From Ectothiorhodospira mobilis (lineage in GTDB: Bacteria; Pseudomonadota; Gammaproteobacteria; Ectothiorhodospirales; Ectothiorhodospiraceae): a stretch of DNA of 64,000 nucleotides. Shown one piece after another: positions 28,678 through 37,448 of this stretch; the stretch's first letter is position 1; each line of letters begins with the position of its first letter. Position numbers and translations under genes: made by a program. The stretch spans positions 62,001 to 126,000 of the forward strand of contig NZ_NRSK01000002.1 in assembly GCF_016584115.1 (NCBI RefSeq), written 5' to 3'. The notes under the pieces are model-generated. The model saw only the letters and a list, made by a program, of their open reading frames with translations, was not told where the DNA came from and made no database searches.

Positions 28678-28709
28678 GGGACCTCCTGTTCGGGGCTGCC
28701 GCGCCCCTA

Positions 28710-29501
28710 TCAACGGTCAGGCAGGTAGTTCAGCGGATCCACCGGTTCCCCATCCCTGCGGATCTCGAAATGCAGCATGGGGCGGTCGGTTCCGGTCTCC
28801 CCCATCAATGCAATCTCTTCTCCTGCCCGGACTTCAACCCCTTCTTTTACAAAGATTTTATCGTTGTGAGCATATGCACTCAGATAGCGTTGATCGTGCT
28901 TCACAATAATAAGCTTGCCGTATCCGACAAGTCCACTTCCGCTGTAGACCACACGCCCCCCTGCGGCGGCGCGCACCGGCTGCCCCCTCTGTCCGGCGAT
29001 GCCGATACCGCGCTTGGCCGTATCCTCCCGGGGGAAGCGGCGCACCACCTCCCCGCGGGTGGGCCATTGCCAGCGGATCCCCGTCTGCTGCCGGGCAGGG
29101 GCCGCCTGCGTCGCTTCGGGGGCTTGCCGTGGCGCGGGGGAACGGGTGGAACCGGTTTCGTGGCCCGAGGGCTCCCGATGCGCCCCCCCCCGGCCGGAGA
29201 CGGACCGGGAACGATCCGCGGCCACCGCCGTGGGCTTTTGCTCTGGCGCCTCCGGAGACTCCCCCGCGGGTGGGTTCATGCGCAGACGCTGCCCGGGGTA
29301 GATGGTGTAGGGGGCATCGATACCGTTCCAGCGGGCCAGTTCCCGCCATTCCAGACCGTAGCGCCAGGCGATGGAGTAGAGGGTCTCGTGGCGGCGGACG
29401 GTGTAGTACCCGGAACGGAAGCCGGGATCCTCCATATACGGCACCAGACTGCACCCGGTCAGCGCAATACCGATGACCAGGGTTGCCAGCACCTTGCGCA
29501 T
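28710..29501 (-). CDS. nlpD: lipoprotein NlpD (LysM and degenerate LytM domains)
   Basis: 263 residues from the ATG at 29501 (GGGAGG five bases upstream; a GTG codon just before is less well spaced). It has a signal peptide with lipobox LTGC, a LysM peptidoglycan-binding domain (about 33-77), a Ser/Gly/Pro-rich linker and a C-terminal M23/LytM domain (about 150-260). The metal-binding H-x3-D motif is replaced (KRGIGIAG), so it should be a non-catalytic activator of amidases (AmiC) in cell separation, as known for E. coli NlpD. It sits in front of rpoS, 32 bases away. An unusually AT-rich stretch lies inside the LytM part. Confidence 0.94.
   Translation of the reverse strand: MRKVLATLVIGIALTGCSLVPYMEDPGFRSGYYTVRRHETLYSIAWRYGLEWRELARWNGIDAPYTIYPGQRLRMNPPAGESPEAPEQKPTAVAADRSRSVSGRGGAHREPSGHETGSTRSPAPRQAPEATQAAPARQQTGIRWQWPTRGEVVRRFPREDTAKRGIGIAGQRGQPVRAAAGGRVVYSGSGLVGYGKLIIVKHDQRYLSAYAHNDKIFVKEGVEVRAGEEIALMGETGTDRPMLHFEIRRDGEPVDPLNYLPDR
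28801..28920 (-). promoter_or_regulatory. AT-rich island in nlpD, possible rpoS promoter region
   Basis: By hand count these 120 bases hold about 44% G+C, against roughly two thirds or more in surrounding genes. The codons here (ATT, AAA, TTT, GTA, GCA, CAA) differ from those used elsewhere. The island ends about 125 bases upstream of the rpoS start, and in other gammaproteobacteria the main rpoS promoter lies inside nlpD. A GATAAA hexamer on the minus strand near 28864-28859 is a possible -10. No convincing -35 was found. Confidence 0.35.
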
Positions 29502-29514
29502 CACGGCCTCCCGC

Positions 29515-30099
29515 CTACCCCTGCACCTGGTAGGCGACCACCGCCACGGCCAGCAGCGCCACCGTGGACCAGCCGATCCACTCCATGTACGGGCGCAGAC
29601 GCGGCTCGATGCGGGGACCCAGGGCGGCGATGATCAGGGCCACGGTGAAGAAACGGGCGCCCCGACCGAGGAAGGAGGCCAGCACGAACGGGGCCAGCGG
29701 CATGGCCATGGCCCCGGCGGTGAGGGTGAACAGCTTGTAGGGGACGGGGGAGAATCCCGCCACCAGCACGACCCAGACCCCCCACTGGCCAAACCAGTCC
29801 CGGGCCCGTTCCAGCTCCCCGCCATGCCCCGCCTGCACGATCCAGGGGGTGATCGCCTCGAAGGCGAGATGGCCCAGCAGATAACCGGCCAGGCCCCCCA
29901 GGACGGAGAACAGGGTGGTGATCAGGGCCAGACGTATCCCCTGATCGGGCCGGGCCGCCGCCATGGGGGCCAGCATGACGTCCGGAGGGACCGGGAAGAA
30001 GGAGGATTCCGCAAACGACAGGGCGGCCAGGTAGCGGGGGGCCCGGGGGTGACGGGACCAGCCCATCACCCGGTCGTAGAGGGGACCGAACAGCTTCAC
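29515..30099 (-). CDS. YqaA family inner-membrane protein (VTT/DedA-like)
   Basis: 194 residues with about four hydrophobic helices. [18 protein letters not shown] and the later [16 protein letters not shown] belong to the VTT (SNARE-associated, DedA-like) fold of YqaA proteins, which are linked to membrane lipid handling. The start is GTG at 30099, and its first four bases overlap the pcm stop (GTGA). The position between pcm and nlpD is common in gammaproteobacteria. The biochemical function is not established. Confidence 0.88.
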   Translation of the reverse strand: MKLFGPLYDRVMGWSRHPRAPRYLAALSFAESSFFPVPPDVMLAPMAAARPDQGIRLALITTLFSVLGGLAGYLLGHLAFEAITPWIVQAGHGGELERARDWFGQWGVWVVLVAGFSPVPYKLFTLTAGAMAMPLAPFVLASFLGRGARFFTVALIIAALGPRIEPRLRPYMEWIGWSTVALLAVAVVAYQVQG

Positions 30100-30764
30100 T
30101 GCACCTCCCCCGGCAGCAGGGGCACGAAGCTGACCGGGCCCAGGTCATCCCGGGTCCAGCCCGAGGCGGTGCGGATGATGCGCACCAGACACTGGCTGCC
30201 CCCCTCCTCCCCCACCGGGGCCAGCAGTTGCCCCCCGGGGGACAACTGCAGCAGGAGGGAATCGGGCACCTGCCGCGGGGCGGCGGTGAGCAGGATGGCG
30301 TCGTAGGGGGCATTCTCCGCCCAGCCCTGGCTGCCGTCGGTATGGCGCAGGCTGATGTTGTGCAGGCCCAGGCTGCTCAGCACCTCCCGGGCCCGGCGCT
30401 GCAGGGCGCGGATGCGTTCCAGGCTCACCACGCGCCCGGCGAGCCGGGCGAGGACGGCGGCCTGGTAGCCCGAACCGGTACCCACCTCCAGCACGGTCCC
30501 CGGCGCGGGGTCGTGGGCCAGCAGGGCCTCGGTCATGCGCGCCACGATCCAGGGCTGGGAGATGGTCTGGCCGAAGCCGATGGGCAGGGCGGTGTTCTCG
30601 TAGGCCTGGTGGGCCAGGGCCTCGTCCACGAACAGGTGCCGTGGCGTGGTGCGCATCACCTCCAGCACACGCATATCCCGGATCCCCAGGGACTCCAGGC
30701 GCCGGGCAAGGCGGTCCCGGGCCCGCTGGGAGGTCATACCGATCCCCGTGACCTCGTGGTTCAA
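30096..30764 (-). CDS. pcm: protein-L-isoaspartate O-methyltransferase
   Basis: 222 residues if the TTG at 30764 is used; this start overlaps the surE stop (TTGA) and has GGAGGA six bases upstream. The alternative ATG at 30737 would give 213 residues, the more usual length. The SAM-binding motif [16 protein letters not shown] and the family signature [16 protein letters not shown] are present. It repairs isoaspartyl residues in aged proteins. It is coupled to surE upstream and yqaA downstream. Confidence 0.94.
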   Translation of the reverse strand: MNHEVTGIGMTSQRARDRLARRLESLGIRDMRVLEVMRTTPRHLFVDEALAHQAYENTALPIGFGQTISQPWIVARMTEALLAHDPAPGTVLEVGTGSGYQAAVLARLAGRVVSLERIRALQRRAREVLSSLGLHNISLRHTDGSQGWAENAPYDAILLTAAPRQVPDSLLLQLSPGGQLLAPVGEEGGSQCLVRIIRTASGWTRDDLGPVSFVPLLPGEVQ

Positions 30765-31516
30765 GCCCGTTCCTCCGCCAGCCAGCGGGACACCGTATCC
30801 ATGGCCTCGTATCGGGTCAGGTCCACCTGGATGGGGGTGACAGAGACATAGCCGCAACGGATGGCATGGAAATCCGTGCCCGCCCCCGCGTCCTGCTCCG
30901 GACCCGAGGGGCCCACCCAGTAGATGGGGTGCCCCCGGGGATCCGTGGAACGGGTTACCGGTTCCGCCTTGTGGCGGTGTCCCAGACGGGTAGACTGATA
31001 GCCCTGCAGATCCGCCCAGGGCAGGTCCGGGACGTTCACGTTGAGGATGGTGTCCGGGGGCAGCGGGATGTCATGCAGCCGCTGCAGCAGGTTCAGCACC
31101 ACACGGGTCGCCGTTTCATAGTGCTGCACGGGGGGGGTGCCCGCCAGGGAGACGGCGATGGCCGGCAGCCCCAGGAAACGCCCCTCCATGGCCGCCGCCA
31201 CGGTGCCCGAGTAGAGCACATCGTCCCCCAGATTGGCCCCGGCGTTGATCCCCGAGATGACCATGTCCGGTTCCTGCTCCAGCAGGCCCGTGATGGCCAG
31301 GTGGACACAGTCGGTGGGGGTGCCGTCCACCCGGATATCGCCGTTGTCCAGGGTATGGGCCCGCAGGGGGCGGATGAGGGTCAGGGAGTTGCTGGCGCCG
31401 CTACGGTCCCGGTCCGGTGCCACGACGGTGACCTCGGCCTGTTCCCTGAGGCCCCGGGAGAGGGTCTGCAGTCCGGGGGCGTGGACACCGTCATCGTTGC
31501 TGAGCAGGATGCGCAT
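30761..31516 (-). CDS. surE: 5'-nucleotidase SurE
   Basis: 251 residues, standard length. The N-terminal [16 protein letters not shown] carries the metal-binding Asp pair. [22 protein letters not shown] and [25 protein letters not shown] (residues about 84-108) are diagnostic SurE motifs. It dephosphorylates nucleoside monophosphates and is induced with RpoS-regulated survival genes in other bacteria. It is the first gene of the surE-pcm-yqaA-nlpD-rpoS group, with a 108-base gap to the divergent Smr-domain gene. Confidence 0.96.
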   Translation of the reverse strand: MRILLSNDDGVHAPGLQTLSRGLREQAEVTVVAPDRDRSGASNSLTLIRPLRAHTLDNGDIRVDGTPTDCVHLAITGLLEQEPDMVISGINAGANLGDDVLYSGTVAAAMEGRFLGLPAIAVSLAGTPPVQHYETATRVVLNLLQRLHDIPLPPDTILNVNVPDLPWADLQGYQSTRLGHRHKAEPVTRSTDPRGHPIYWVGPSGPEQDAGAGTDFHAIRCGYVSVTPIQVDLTRYEAMDTVSRWLAEERA

Positions 31517-31624
31517 ATTGAATCACTGTTGGGTCATTTCGCTAATATACTGGAAACGCCGGGTCCATCGCAGGGTACGATGGCCCGGCCCCATCCCCTG
31601 AGGCACCCCGGACCGAGGAGCCCC

Positions 31625-32167
31625 ATGCCGCCCGAGGACCCCACCGACGACGACCGTGCCCTATTCCGTGCCGCCGTGGGCCCGGTGCATCCGGTGCGCG
31701 GAGACCGGCACGGGGCCCGTCCCGCGCCACCTCCCCCGCGCCCCCGGCAGACCGAGCGGGAGCGGCTGCGGGTGCTGGAGGAGCTGCGGGACGACCCCTT
31801 CCCCGGAACGGAGGTGCAGCCCGGGGACGAACTGTGCTTCATGCAGGAGGGGGTGCAGCGCCAGGTCTTTCGCAAGTTGCGCCGTGGGCATTACCGCATC
31901 GCCGCCGAATTGGATCTCCATGGGTTCTCCTCCGTCCAGGCCCGGGAGGCCCTGGCGGAATTCCTCGCCCACGCCCGCGAGCGGCGGCTGCGCTGCGTGC
32001 GCATCGTCCACGGCAAGGGGCGGGGATCCAGCAACCGGGGGCCGGTCCTCAAGGGCCTCGTGGCCCAGTGCCTGCGCCGCCGTGCCGAGGTCCTGGCCTA
32101 CTGCTCCGCCCCCCAGAACCAGGGTGGGACCGGAGCCGTGCTGGTCCTGCTGCGCCTCAAAGACTGA
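31625..32167 (+). CDS. Smr-domain protein
   Basis: 180 residues. A basic, Pro/Arg-rich N-terminal half leads to a C-terminal Smr domain (about 95-178) with ELDLHGFSSVQAREAL and the RIVHGKGRGSSNRGPVLK loop. Smr domains cut or bind nucleic acids; stand-alone bacterial versions such as SmrB act as endonucleases on mRNA at collided ribosomes, while SmrA is less clear. An open frame extends upstream, but GAGGAG four bases before the ATG at 31625 fixes the start. It is divergent from surE. Confidence 0.87.
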   Translation: MPPEDPTDDDRALFRAAVGPVHPVRGDRHGARPAPPPPRPRQTERERLRVLEELRDDPFPGTEVQPGDELCFMQEGVQRQVFRKLRRGHYRIAAELDLHGFSSVQAREALAEFLAHARERRLRCVRIVHGKGRGSSNRGPVLKGLVAQCLRRRAEVLAYCSAPQNQGGTGAVLVLLRLKD

Positions 32168-32387
32168 CGATCCGCAGGCGATTTTTCAAGGACCCGGCGT
32201 CCCCGCGAATCCGGAATAACATGGTATGATGGTCAGGTAGTCGGGCGAGGGCACGGAGGCGGAGTCCGCCCCGCGACGCCCGGACCCCGTAGGATCGGGC
32301 CACCGGGTTATTGTGCAGGCGCAACCAGAGGTGCTTTGACCATTGGCCAATTCATGCAATCCAATCCCCCGGGGGGAGATGCCCACA

Positions 32388-33137
32388 GTGGACAGAAAGA
32401 GACCCCGAGGCGCAGGCCCGCGCAAACCCGCCCCGCTGATGGACAACGACTGTCTGACCTGTCCGGTCCGGGACGAGAGCCTGTTCGGCGCCCTGCCCGA
32501 AGAGGCGGTGCGGCGCCTGAACAACCCGGCGGAGAATCTGGTGATCCCGGCCGGTGAGGTCCTCTACCGGGAGAACGCCGAGGCCAGTGCCTCCTACACC
32601 CTCAAGGACGGGGTCATCAAGCTCACCCGCACCGCCATGAACGGGCGCGAACAGATCCTGCGCCTGCTCACCCGTGGTGACGTGATGGGCCTGGAGTGCA
32701 TGCTCGGCCAGCGCTACAACCACACCGCCACCACCCTCACCCCGGTCCAGGTATGCCGCCTTCCCCTGACGGCGCTCAAGCGCCTCCAGACGGACAACCC
32801 GGCCCTGAACCACGCCCTGCTCACCCGTTGGGCCGCCGCCCTGCAGCAGGTGGAGATGCTGGCCGTGGAGCTGGGGACCAAGAAGGCCAGCGAACGCCTG
32901 GCCACCTTCCTGCTCTTCTGGAACGAACGCACCGGCGGCCACGACGACATGCCCCTGCCCCTCTCCCGCACCGAGACCGGTGAACTGCTGGGGCTGACGG
33001 TGGAGACGGTGAGCCGTTTCTTTGCCGACTGGAAACGCCGCGGCCACCTCTCCGAGAAGGCCGGGGTGGTCTACCTCCACGACCGCAGTGCCCTGCGGGA
33101 GCTGAGTGGCGGCGACACCAGCGGCCTGCTGAGCTGA
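32388..33137 (+). CDS. Crp/Fnr family transcriptional regulator, FNR-like with incomplete cysteine set
   Basis: 249 residues from the GTG at 32388, which has GGAG at a spacing of nine bases; an ATG at 32379 directly abuts the same GGAG and is less likely. An N-terminal CxxC (C22, C25) precedes a cyclic-nucleotide-type beta barrel (about 40-150) and a winged helix (about 185-240) with VETVSR, the E-x2-SR combination that reads TTGAT half-sites in FNR. The central FNR cysteine appears conserved in QVCRLP, but the third N-terminal ligand position is serine (S31). It could be an altered oxygen sensor or another redox regulator. Confidence 0.85.
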   Translation: MDRKRPRGAGPRKPAPLMDNDCLTCPVRDESLFGALPEEAVRRLNNPAENLVIPAGEVLYRENAEASASYTLKDGVIKLTRTAMNGREQILRLLTRGDVMGLECMLGQRYNHTATTLTPVQVCRLPLTALKRLQTDNPALNHALLTRWAAALQQVEMLAVELGTKKASERLATFLLFWNERTGGHDDMPLPLSRTETGELLGLTVETVSRFFADWKRRGHLSEKAGVVYLHDRSALRELSGGDTSGLLS

Positions 33138-33146
33138 GCCGGGGGG

Positions 33147-34181
33147 CTATTCCCCTTTTGCGAGTTGCACCACCCGGGCCAGCACCGTGGTGGCATAACC
33201 CCCGGGACCCAGGGTGAAGGCCAGCTCCAGGGTATCCTCCTGCAGCCAATCCCAGGTCAGCCCCTCCACCCGCAACCGCAGCGGCCGGCGCTCCAGGCGC
33301 AGGCCGGCCTCCTCCAGGCCCCGGGCCAGAACGGGGTGATCCGCCGCCACCGCCGCCTCCAGCGCCGCCACCGCCCCTTCCACCGGGGATGCCCCCCGGC
33401 CCCAGAGGGGGCCGGTGGGATGCACCTCCAGGTCCGCCACGCGGGCATCCACCGTGGGGTCCTCCCCCTGGTGCACAAAGAAACTGCCGCGACCATCCAG
33501 TTGCAGGGCATCCCCGATGCGGGCCCGGTCCCAGGTGCCGTCCGCCACCCGGCGCTGCAGCAGGTCGTTGAACAGGAGGGCCCGGGCGGCGGAGAGATAG
33601 AGTCCCCGCAGCTTGCGATCCCGCACCCGCAGTTGGCCCTGGAACAGGGCGGCGGCCTTGGCCGGGTTGTCCCCGTCGCGGCCGAAGCGCTGTGGCCCGA
33701 AGAAATTGGGCACACCGCCGCGGGCCATGGCCTCGAGTCGCTCTTGTGCCGCCTCCCGGTCCCCACTGCAGGCCCGCACCCGCAGCTGGAAACGGTTCCC
33801 CAGCAGATGTCCGGTCTGCAGCTTGCGCCGGTGGCGCGCCGCCTCCAGCACCTCCACCTGCGGCGGCAGGTGACCGCCCCAGTCCGGGTCCGCCATGCCC
33901 GGCAGGTGCAGGCTGAACCACTGGGTGGTCACGGCGTGGCGGTCCTTCAAGCCGGCATAACCCACGGCCCGGCGCCCCACCCCGGCGGCCCGGGCCAGCA
34001 TGGCCGCCACCTGCTCGGTGTTCAGCCCCGTCTTGCGCACCCGCAGCCACAGGTGTTCTCCCTCCCCCTCCGGCTTCGTGGCCGGCAGCTCATCCACGCG
34101 AAAGTCCTCCGGCTGACTGCGGATGCGCCCGCGCAGCGGCGGGGTGTCCTGTTCCTGCAACGCCATCCTGTCCCCGTTCAT
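33147..34181 (-). CDS. truD: tRNA pseudouridine(13) synthase TruD
   Basis: 344 residues, close to the family length of about 350. The catalytic aspartate is in AGLKDRHAVTTQW, and NFFGPQRFGRDGDNPAKA and the RALLFNDLL segments are characteristic. It modifies U13 of tRNA-Glu and other RNAs. The start ATG at 34181 overlaps the tsaB stop as ATGA, which sets the start despite an open frame upstream. It converges with the FNR-like gene, nine bases apart. Confidence 0.95.
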   Translation of the reverse strand: MNGDRMALQEQDTPPLRGRIRSQPEDFRVDELPATKPEGEGEHLWLRVRKTGLNTEQVAAMLARAAGVGRRAVGYAGLKDRHAVTTQWFSLHLPGMADPDWGGHLPPQVEVLEAARHRRKLQTGHLLGNRFQLRVRACSGDREAAQERLEAMARGGVPNFFGPQRFGRDGDNPAKAAALFQGQLRVRDRKLRGLYLSAARALLFNDLLQRRVADGTWDRARIGDALQLDGRGSFFVHQGEDPTVDARVADLEVHPTGPLWGRGASPVEGAVAALEAAVAADHPVLARGLEEAGLRLERRPLRLRVEGLTWDWLQEDTLELAFTLGPGGYATTVLARVVQLAKGE

Positions 34182-34882
34182 CGCCCGGCCCCCGCCGGGG
34201 GCTCGGCCACCCGGTCCCGGAGATACACCGGCAGGGCCGCCTCCGCCGGTACGGCGCGGCCCATGGCCCATTCCCGCACCGCCAGCCGCGCCACCTCGGC
34301 GGCGCGGGGGATGCGGTCCGCGTCCGGCAGGGCATCCACGCGTCCCTCCAGGCGCTGCAACAGGGCCTCGCCGTGGACCGTCCAGCCCCGCCCCACGGCG
34401 GTCCAGCCCGGGGACGGGGGCACAGGCACGGCCTGCGGCGGGCACACGCACTCCCCGGCCACGGCCTGGGCCAGCCCCTCCCGGGCCTCGAAGGCACCCC
34501 AATAGACCTCGCCCATGCGGGCATCCAGGGCCGCCAGGACCCGGGAGGCCCCGGCATCCACCGCCTGCTGGGCCAGGGCCGCAAGAGTGGAGACGGGCAC
34601 CACCGGCCGGTCCGCGGCAAAGGCGGCCCCCTGCACCACGCCGACGGCCACCCGCACCCCGGTAAAGGCCCCGGGCCCGCGGCCGAAGGCCAGGGCGTCC
34701 AGATCCTTCGGCGTCAGCCCCGCCTCGGCCAGCAGGGCATCCATCATGGGCAGGATGAGGCGGGCATGGGCCCGCGGGATCACCTCGAAGCGCTGGGTGA
34801 CGGTGCCGTCCACCCAGAGGGCGGCGGAGCAGCCCTCGGTGGCCGTCTCCAGGGCCAGGATCTTCGCCGCCTGCGGTTCCAT
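34178..34882 (-). CDS. tsaB: tRNA threonylcarbamoyladenosine biosynthesis protein TsaB
   Basis: 234 residues of the ASKHA fold. ILALETATEGCSAALW, a PLAFGRGPGAFTGVRVAVGV-like motif (here LAFGRGPGAFTGVRV) and ALDARMGEVYWGAF are typical TsaB sequences; the metal-binding residues of TsaD are absent, as expected. It helps TsaD, TsaC and TsaE make t6A37 in tRNA. TGATG overlap with the upstream helicase and ATGA overlap with truD show translational coupling. Confidence 0.95.
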   Translation of the reverse strand: MEPQAAKILALETATEGCSAALWVDGTVTQRFEVIPRAHARLILPMMDALLAEAGLTPKDLDALAFGRGPGAFTGVRVAVGVVQGAAFAADRPVVPVSTLAALAQQAVDAGASRVLAALDARMGEVYWGAFEAREGLAQAVAGECVCPPQAVPVPPSPGWTAVGRGWTVHGEALLQRLEGRVDALPDADRIPRAAEVARLAVREWAMGRAVPAEAALPVYLRDRVAEPPAGAGR

Positions 34883-36798
34883 CAGGCCCCCTCCTGCAGG
34901 AAGCGGATCACCTCTTGCGGGCCCGGGGCCCGCCCCATGGGAGGGAGACTCTTCATGAAGATCTTTCCATAACTCTTGGTCTGGATTCGTGGATCACACA
35001 GGATCAGGACCCCCTGATCGTGGCTGTCCCGGATCAGGCGCCCGGCCCCCTGCTTCAGGGCGATCACCGCCTGGGGCAGCTGCAGGTCGCGGAAGGGGTT
35101 GCCGCCCCGCTCACGGATGGCGGCCATGCGCGCCTCCAGTACCGGGTCGCCGGGGGCGGCGAAGGGCAGGCGGTCGATGACCACACAGCTCAGGGCATCG
35201 CCGCGCACGTCCACCCCCTCCCAGAAGCTGTGGGAGCCCAGGAGCACCGCGTTACCCGCCTCCCGGAAACGCTCCAGCAGCAGCCCCCGGGGGCCGCTGC
35301 CCTGCACCAGGAGTTCCCGGTCCTGCAGGCCCTGGGCCAGAAGCTCCGCCGCCTCGCGCAGGGCCCTGAGGCTGGTGAACAGCAGGAAGGTCCCCCCGGG
35401 GTTGGCCCGGATCAGGGGCAGGGCCGTGTCCACCACCGCCCGGGTGAAGCCGGGGGCATTGGGTTCGGGCATGGGCCGGGGCAGGTAGACCCGGGCCTGA
35501 TTGGCGTAATCGAAGGGGCTGTCCAGCAGCAGCTCCCGGGGCCTGCCCAGGCCCATGCGCCGGTTGAAATGGTCGAAACGGCCGTCCACGGAGAGGGTGG
35601 CGGAGGTGAAGATCCAGGCGCTGGCACAGGCCGCGCGGCGCTGCGCGAAGACCGAGGCCACGTCCAGGGGGGTCAGGTGCAGTGCGAAGGTGCGGGTCCA
35701 GGTCTCATACCACGGCACCTCGTCCGACGGGGGGTCGCGGAAACGCTGCAGCCGCTGCAGATGGTCCCGGGCGCGGCGGGCACAGGAGTCCAGACCCTTG
35801 GCGCGATCGGCCACCGTGTCCATGCCCCCGGCCAGTTCCCCCAGGGCCGTTTCCAGTTCCTCCAGACCGGTCTGCACCTCATCCCGGTCCGCCACGGCCT
35901 CCCAGGCACGGCGTTCCAGCCCGCCGCCCAGGACCACCCGGAAGGCCTTGACCGCCTCCCCCAGGGCATCGGCGCGGGTGCGCAGCCCGGGCATGTCCGG
36001 GGCCTCCCGCACCAGCTCCGCCAGACAGTCCCGGGACAGATCCACCAGCTGGCGCGCGCTCACGGTGGTGCCGAAGAAGCTGCCGGCCACATCCGGCAAC
36101 TGATGGGCCTCGTCCAGGACGAAGGCGTCGGCGGAGGGCAGCAGTTCCGCGAATCCCTCCTCCCGCAGGGCCAGGTCCGCCATGAGCAGGTGATGGTTGA
36201 TCACCACCACTTCCGCCTCCTGGGCCCGGCGGCGGGCCTGGGCCACGCAGCAGCGGTCGTACTCCGGGCAGTCGGTGCCCAGGCAGTTGTCCGTGGTGGA
36301 GGTCACCCGCGGCCAGATCTCCGCGTCCTCCCCCAGGCCCTGGAGTTCGGCGATATCACCGCTGCGGGTACGCTCCGCCCAGGCCTGCACCTGCGCCAGG
36401 GGCTGGCGCAGCCGTGGCTCCAGCTGGCGTCCCTCGGCCACCGCCAGGGCCAGGCGGTGGGGGCACAGGTAATTGGCCCGGCCCTTGAGCAGGGCGATGC
36501 GGGCGTGCACCCCCAGGGCCCGGCGCACCAGGGGCAGGTCCTTGTGATAGAGCTGATCCTGCAGGTTGCGGGTACCGGTGGAGAGGATCACCTTGCCGCC
36601 ATGCAGCAGGGCGGGCACCAGGTAGCCGAAGGTCTTGCCCACCCCCGTGCCGGCCTCCACCACCAGGGTTTCCCCGTCGCCCATGGCGGCGCCCACCGCA
36701 TCGGCCATGCGCTGCTGGGATTCCCGCGGGGCGAAGCGCTCCAGGGTCCGTGCCAGGGGGCCGTCCGCCCCCAGAAGATCCGCCGGCGAGGCGCTCAA
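34882..36798 (-). CDS. ATP-dependent DNA helicase of the YoaA/DinG family
   Basis: 638 residues from the TTG at 36798 (GGAGAG upstream, TTGA overlap with the previous stop). Superfamily 2, XPD-like: Walker A EAGTGVGKT, DEAH box (VLDEAHQLPD) and QGAGRLIRD in motif VI. Four cysteines after the Walker A region (in ANYLC, NCLGTDC and DRCC) fit the iron-sulfur cluster domain. E. coli YoaA acts with HolC in replication-fork repair. Coupling with tsaB is also seen in other gammaproteobacteria. The nucleotide-binding motifs are complete. Confidence 0.93.
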   Translation of the reverse strand: MSASPADLLGADGPLARTLERFAPRESQQRMADAVGAAMGDGETLVVEAGTGVGKTFGYLVPALLHGGKVILSTGTRNLQDQLYHKDLPLVRRALGVHARIALLKGRANYLCPHRLALAVAEGRQLEPRLRQPLAQVQAWAERTRSGDIAELQGLGEDAEIWPRVTSTTDNCLGTDCPEYDRCCVAQARRRAQEAEVVVINHHLLMADLALREEGFAELLPSADAFVLDEAHQLPDVAGSFFGTTVSARQLVDLSRDCLAELVREAPDMPGLRTRADALGEAVKAFRVVLGGGLERRAWEAVADRDEVQTGLEELETALGELAGGMDTVADRAKGLDSCARRARDHLQRLQRFRDPPSDEVPWYETWTRTFALHLTPLDVASVFAQRRAACASAWIFTSATLSVDGRFDHFNRRMGLGRPRELLLDSPFDYANQARVYLPRPMPEPNAPGFTRAVVDTALPLIRANPGGTFLLFTSLRALREAAELLAQGLQDRELLVQGSGPRGLLLERFREAGNAVLLGSHSFWEGVDVRGDALSCVVIDRLPFAAPGDPVLEARMAAIRERGGNPFRDLQLPQAVIALKQGAGRLIRDSHDQGVLILCDPRIQTKSYGKIFMKSLPPMGRAPGPQEVIRFLQEGA

Positions 36799-37400
36799 CC
36801 CGTCTCTCCCGAGCGCAGCCCCCGGGCCCGTTCCAGGGCGCGTCGTGCGCTTTCGCCATCGCCCTGCAGGCGCCGGGCCCCGGCGATGATCTCCCAGTTG
36901 CGGATGCGCAGCGCCGTGTTGGTGCCGCAAAGGCCCAGGGAACGCCGGGCCAGTTCCTCCGCCTGCCGGGCCTCCCCCTGCTCCAGACGCACCTGGGCCA
37001 GTCGCTGCCAGAGGCGGGGATCCCGCGGGGCGATGCGCAGGCCCCGTTCCAGGCTCGCCGCGGCCGCGTCCAGATCCCCCGCCCGGCGTTGCCGGTCGGC
37101 GTCCCGGGTCAGGGCCGCCACCGCCGGCAGCGGGGGTTCATCGCCCGCGGCGGGGGCATCCTCCGCCGGGGCACGGGCGATGGCGGGCATGGGCGTGGGG
37201 ACGCGCTCCTGCTCCGGTGTCCTCTGTGCCGGCTGGGACCGCTGTTCCGGCGGGGTGGCGGCATCGGCTTCCGGTTGCGGCGGAATGCCGCCCCCACCGG
37301 CGGATTCCTGCGGCCAACGATAGGGGGCGGTGCTGCAGCCACCGGCCAGCAGCAGGAGCAGCAGGATGGGGAGATGGAAAGGGGGTTTGGGTATGCTCAT
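36795..37400 (-). CDS. TPR-type lipoprotein
   Basis: 201 residues from the ATG at 37400; an ATG five codons upstream is also possible, and neither has a clear ribosome-binding site. The signal peptide ends in lipobox LAGGC. A Pro/Ala/Glu-rich linker (about 30-90) leads to two or three TPR-like helical pairs (RRAGDLDAAAASLERGLRIAP and following). It probably sits in the periplasm, anchored to a membrane. It is the first gene of the set coupled to the helicase, tsaB and truD. The function is unknown; TPR lipoproteins usually act as scaffolds. Confidence 0.82.
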   Translation of the reverse strand: MSIPKPPFHLPILLLLLLAGGCSTAPYRWPQESAGGGGIPPQPEADAATPPEQRSQPAQRTPEQERVPTPMPAIARAPAEDAPAAGDEPPLPAVAALTRDADRQRRAGDLDAAAASLERGLRIAPRDPRLWQRLAQVRLEQGEARQAEELARRSLGLCGTNTALRIRNWEIIAGARRLQGDGESARRALERARGLRSGETG

Positions 37401-37448
37401 GACACACTGGGGCATCTTGGATTCGGGAGGATTCTCTGCGGCGGGGAT

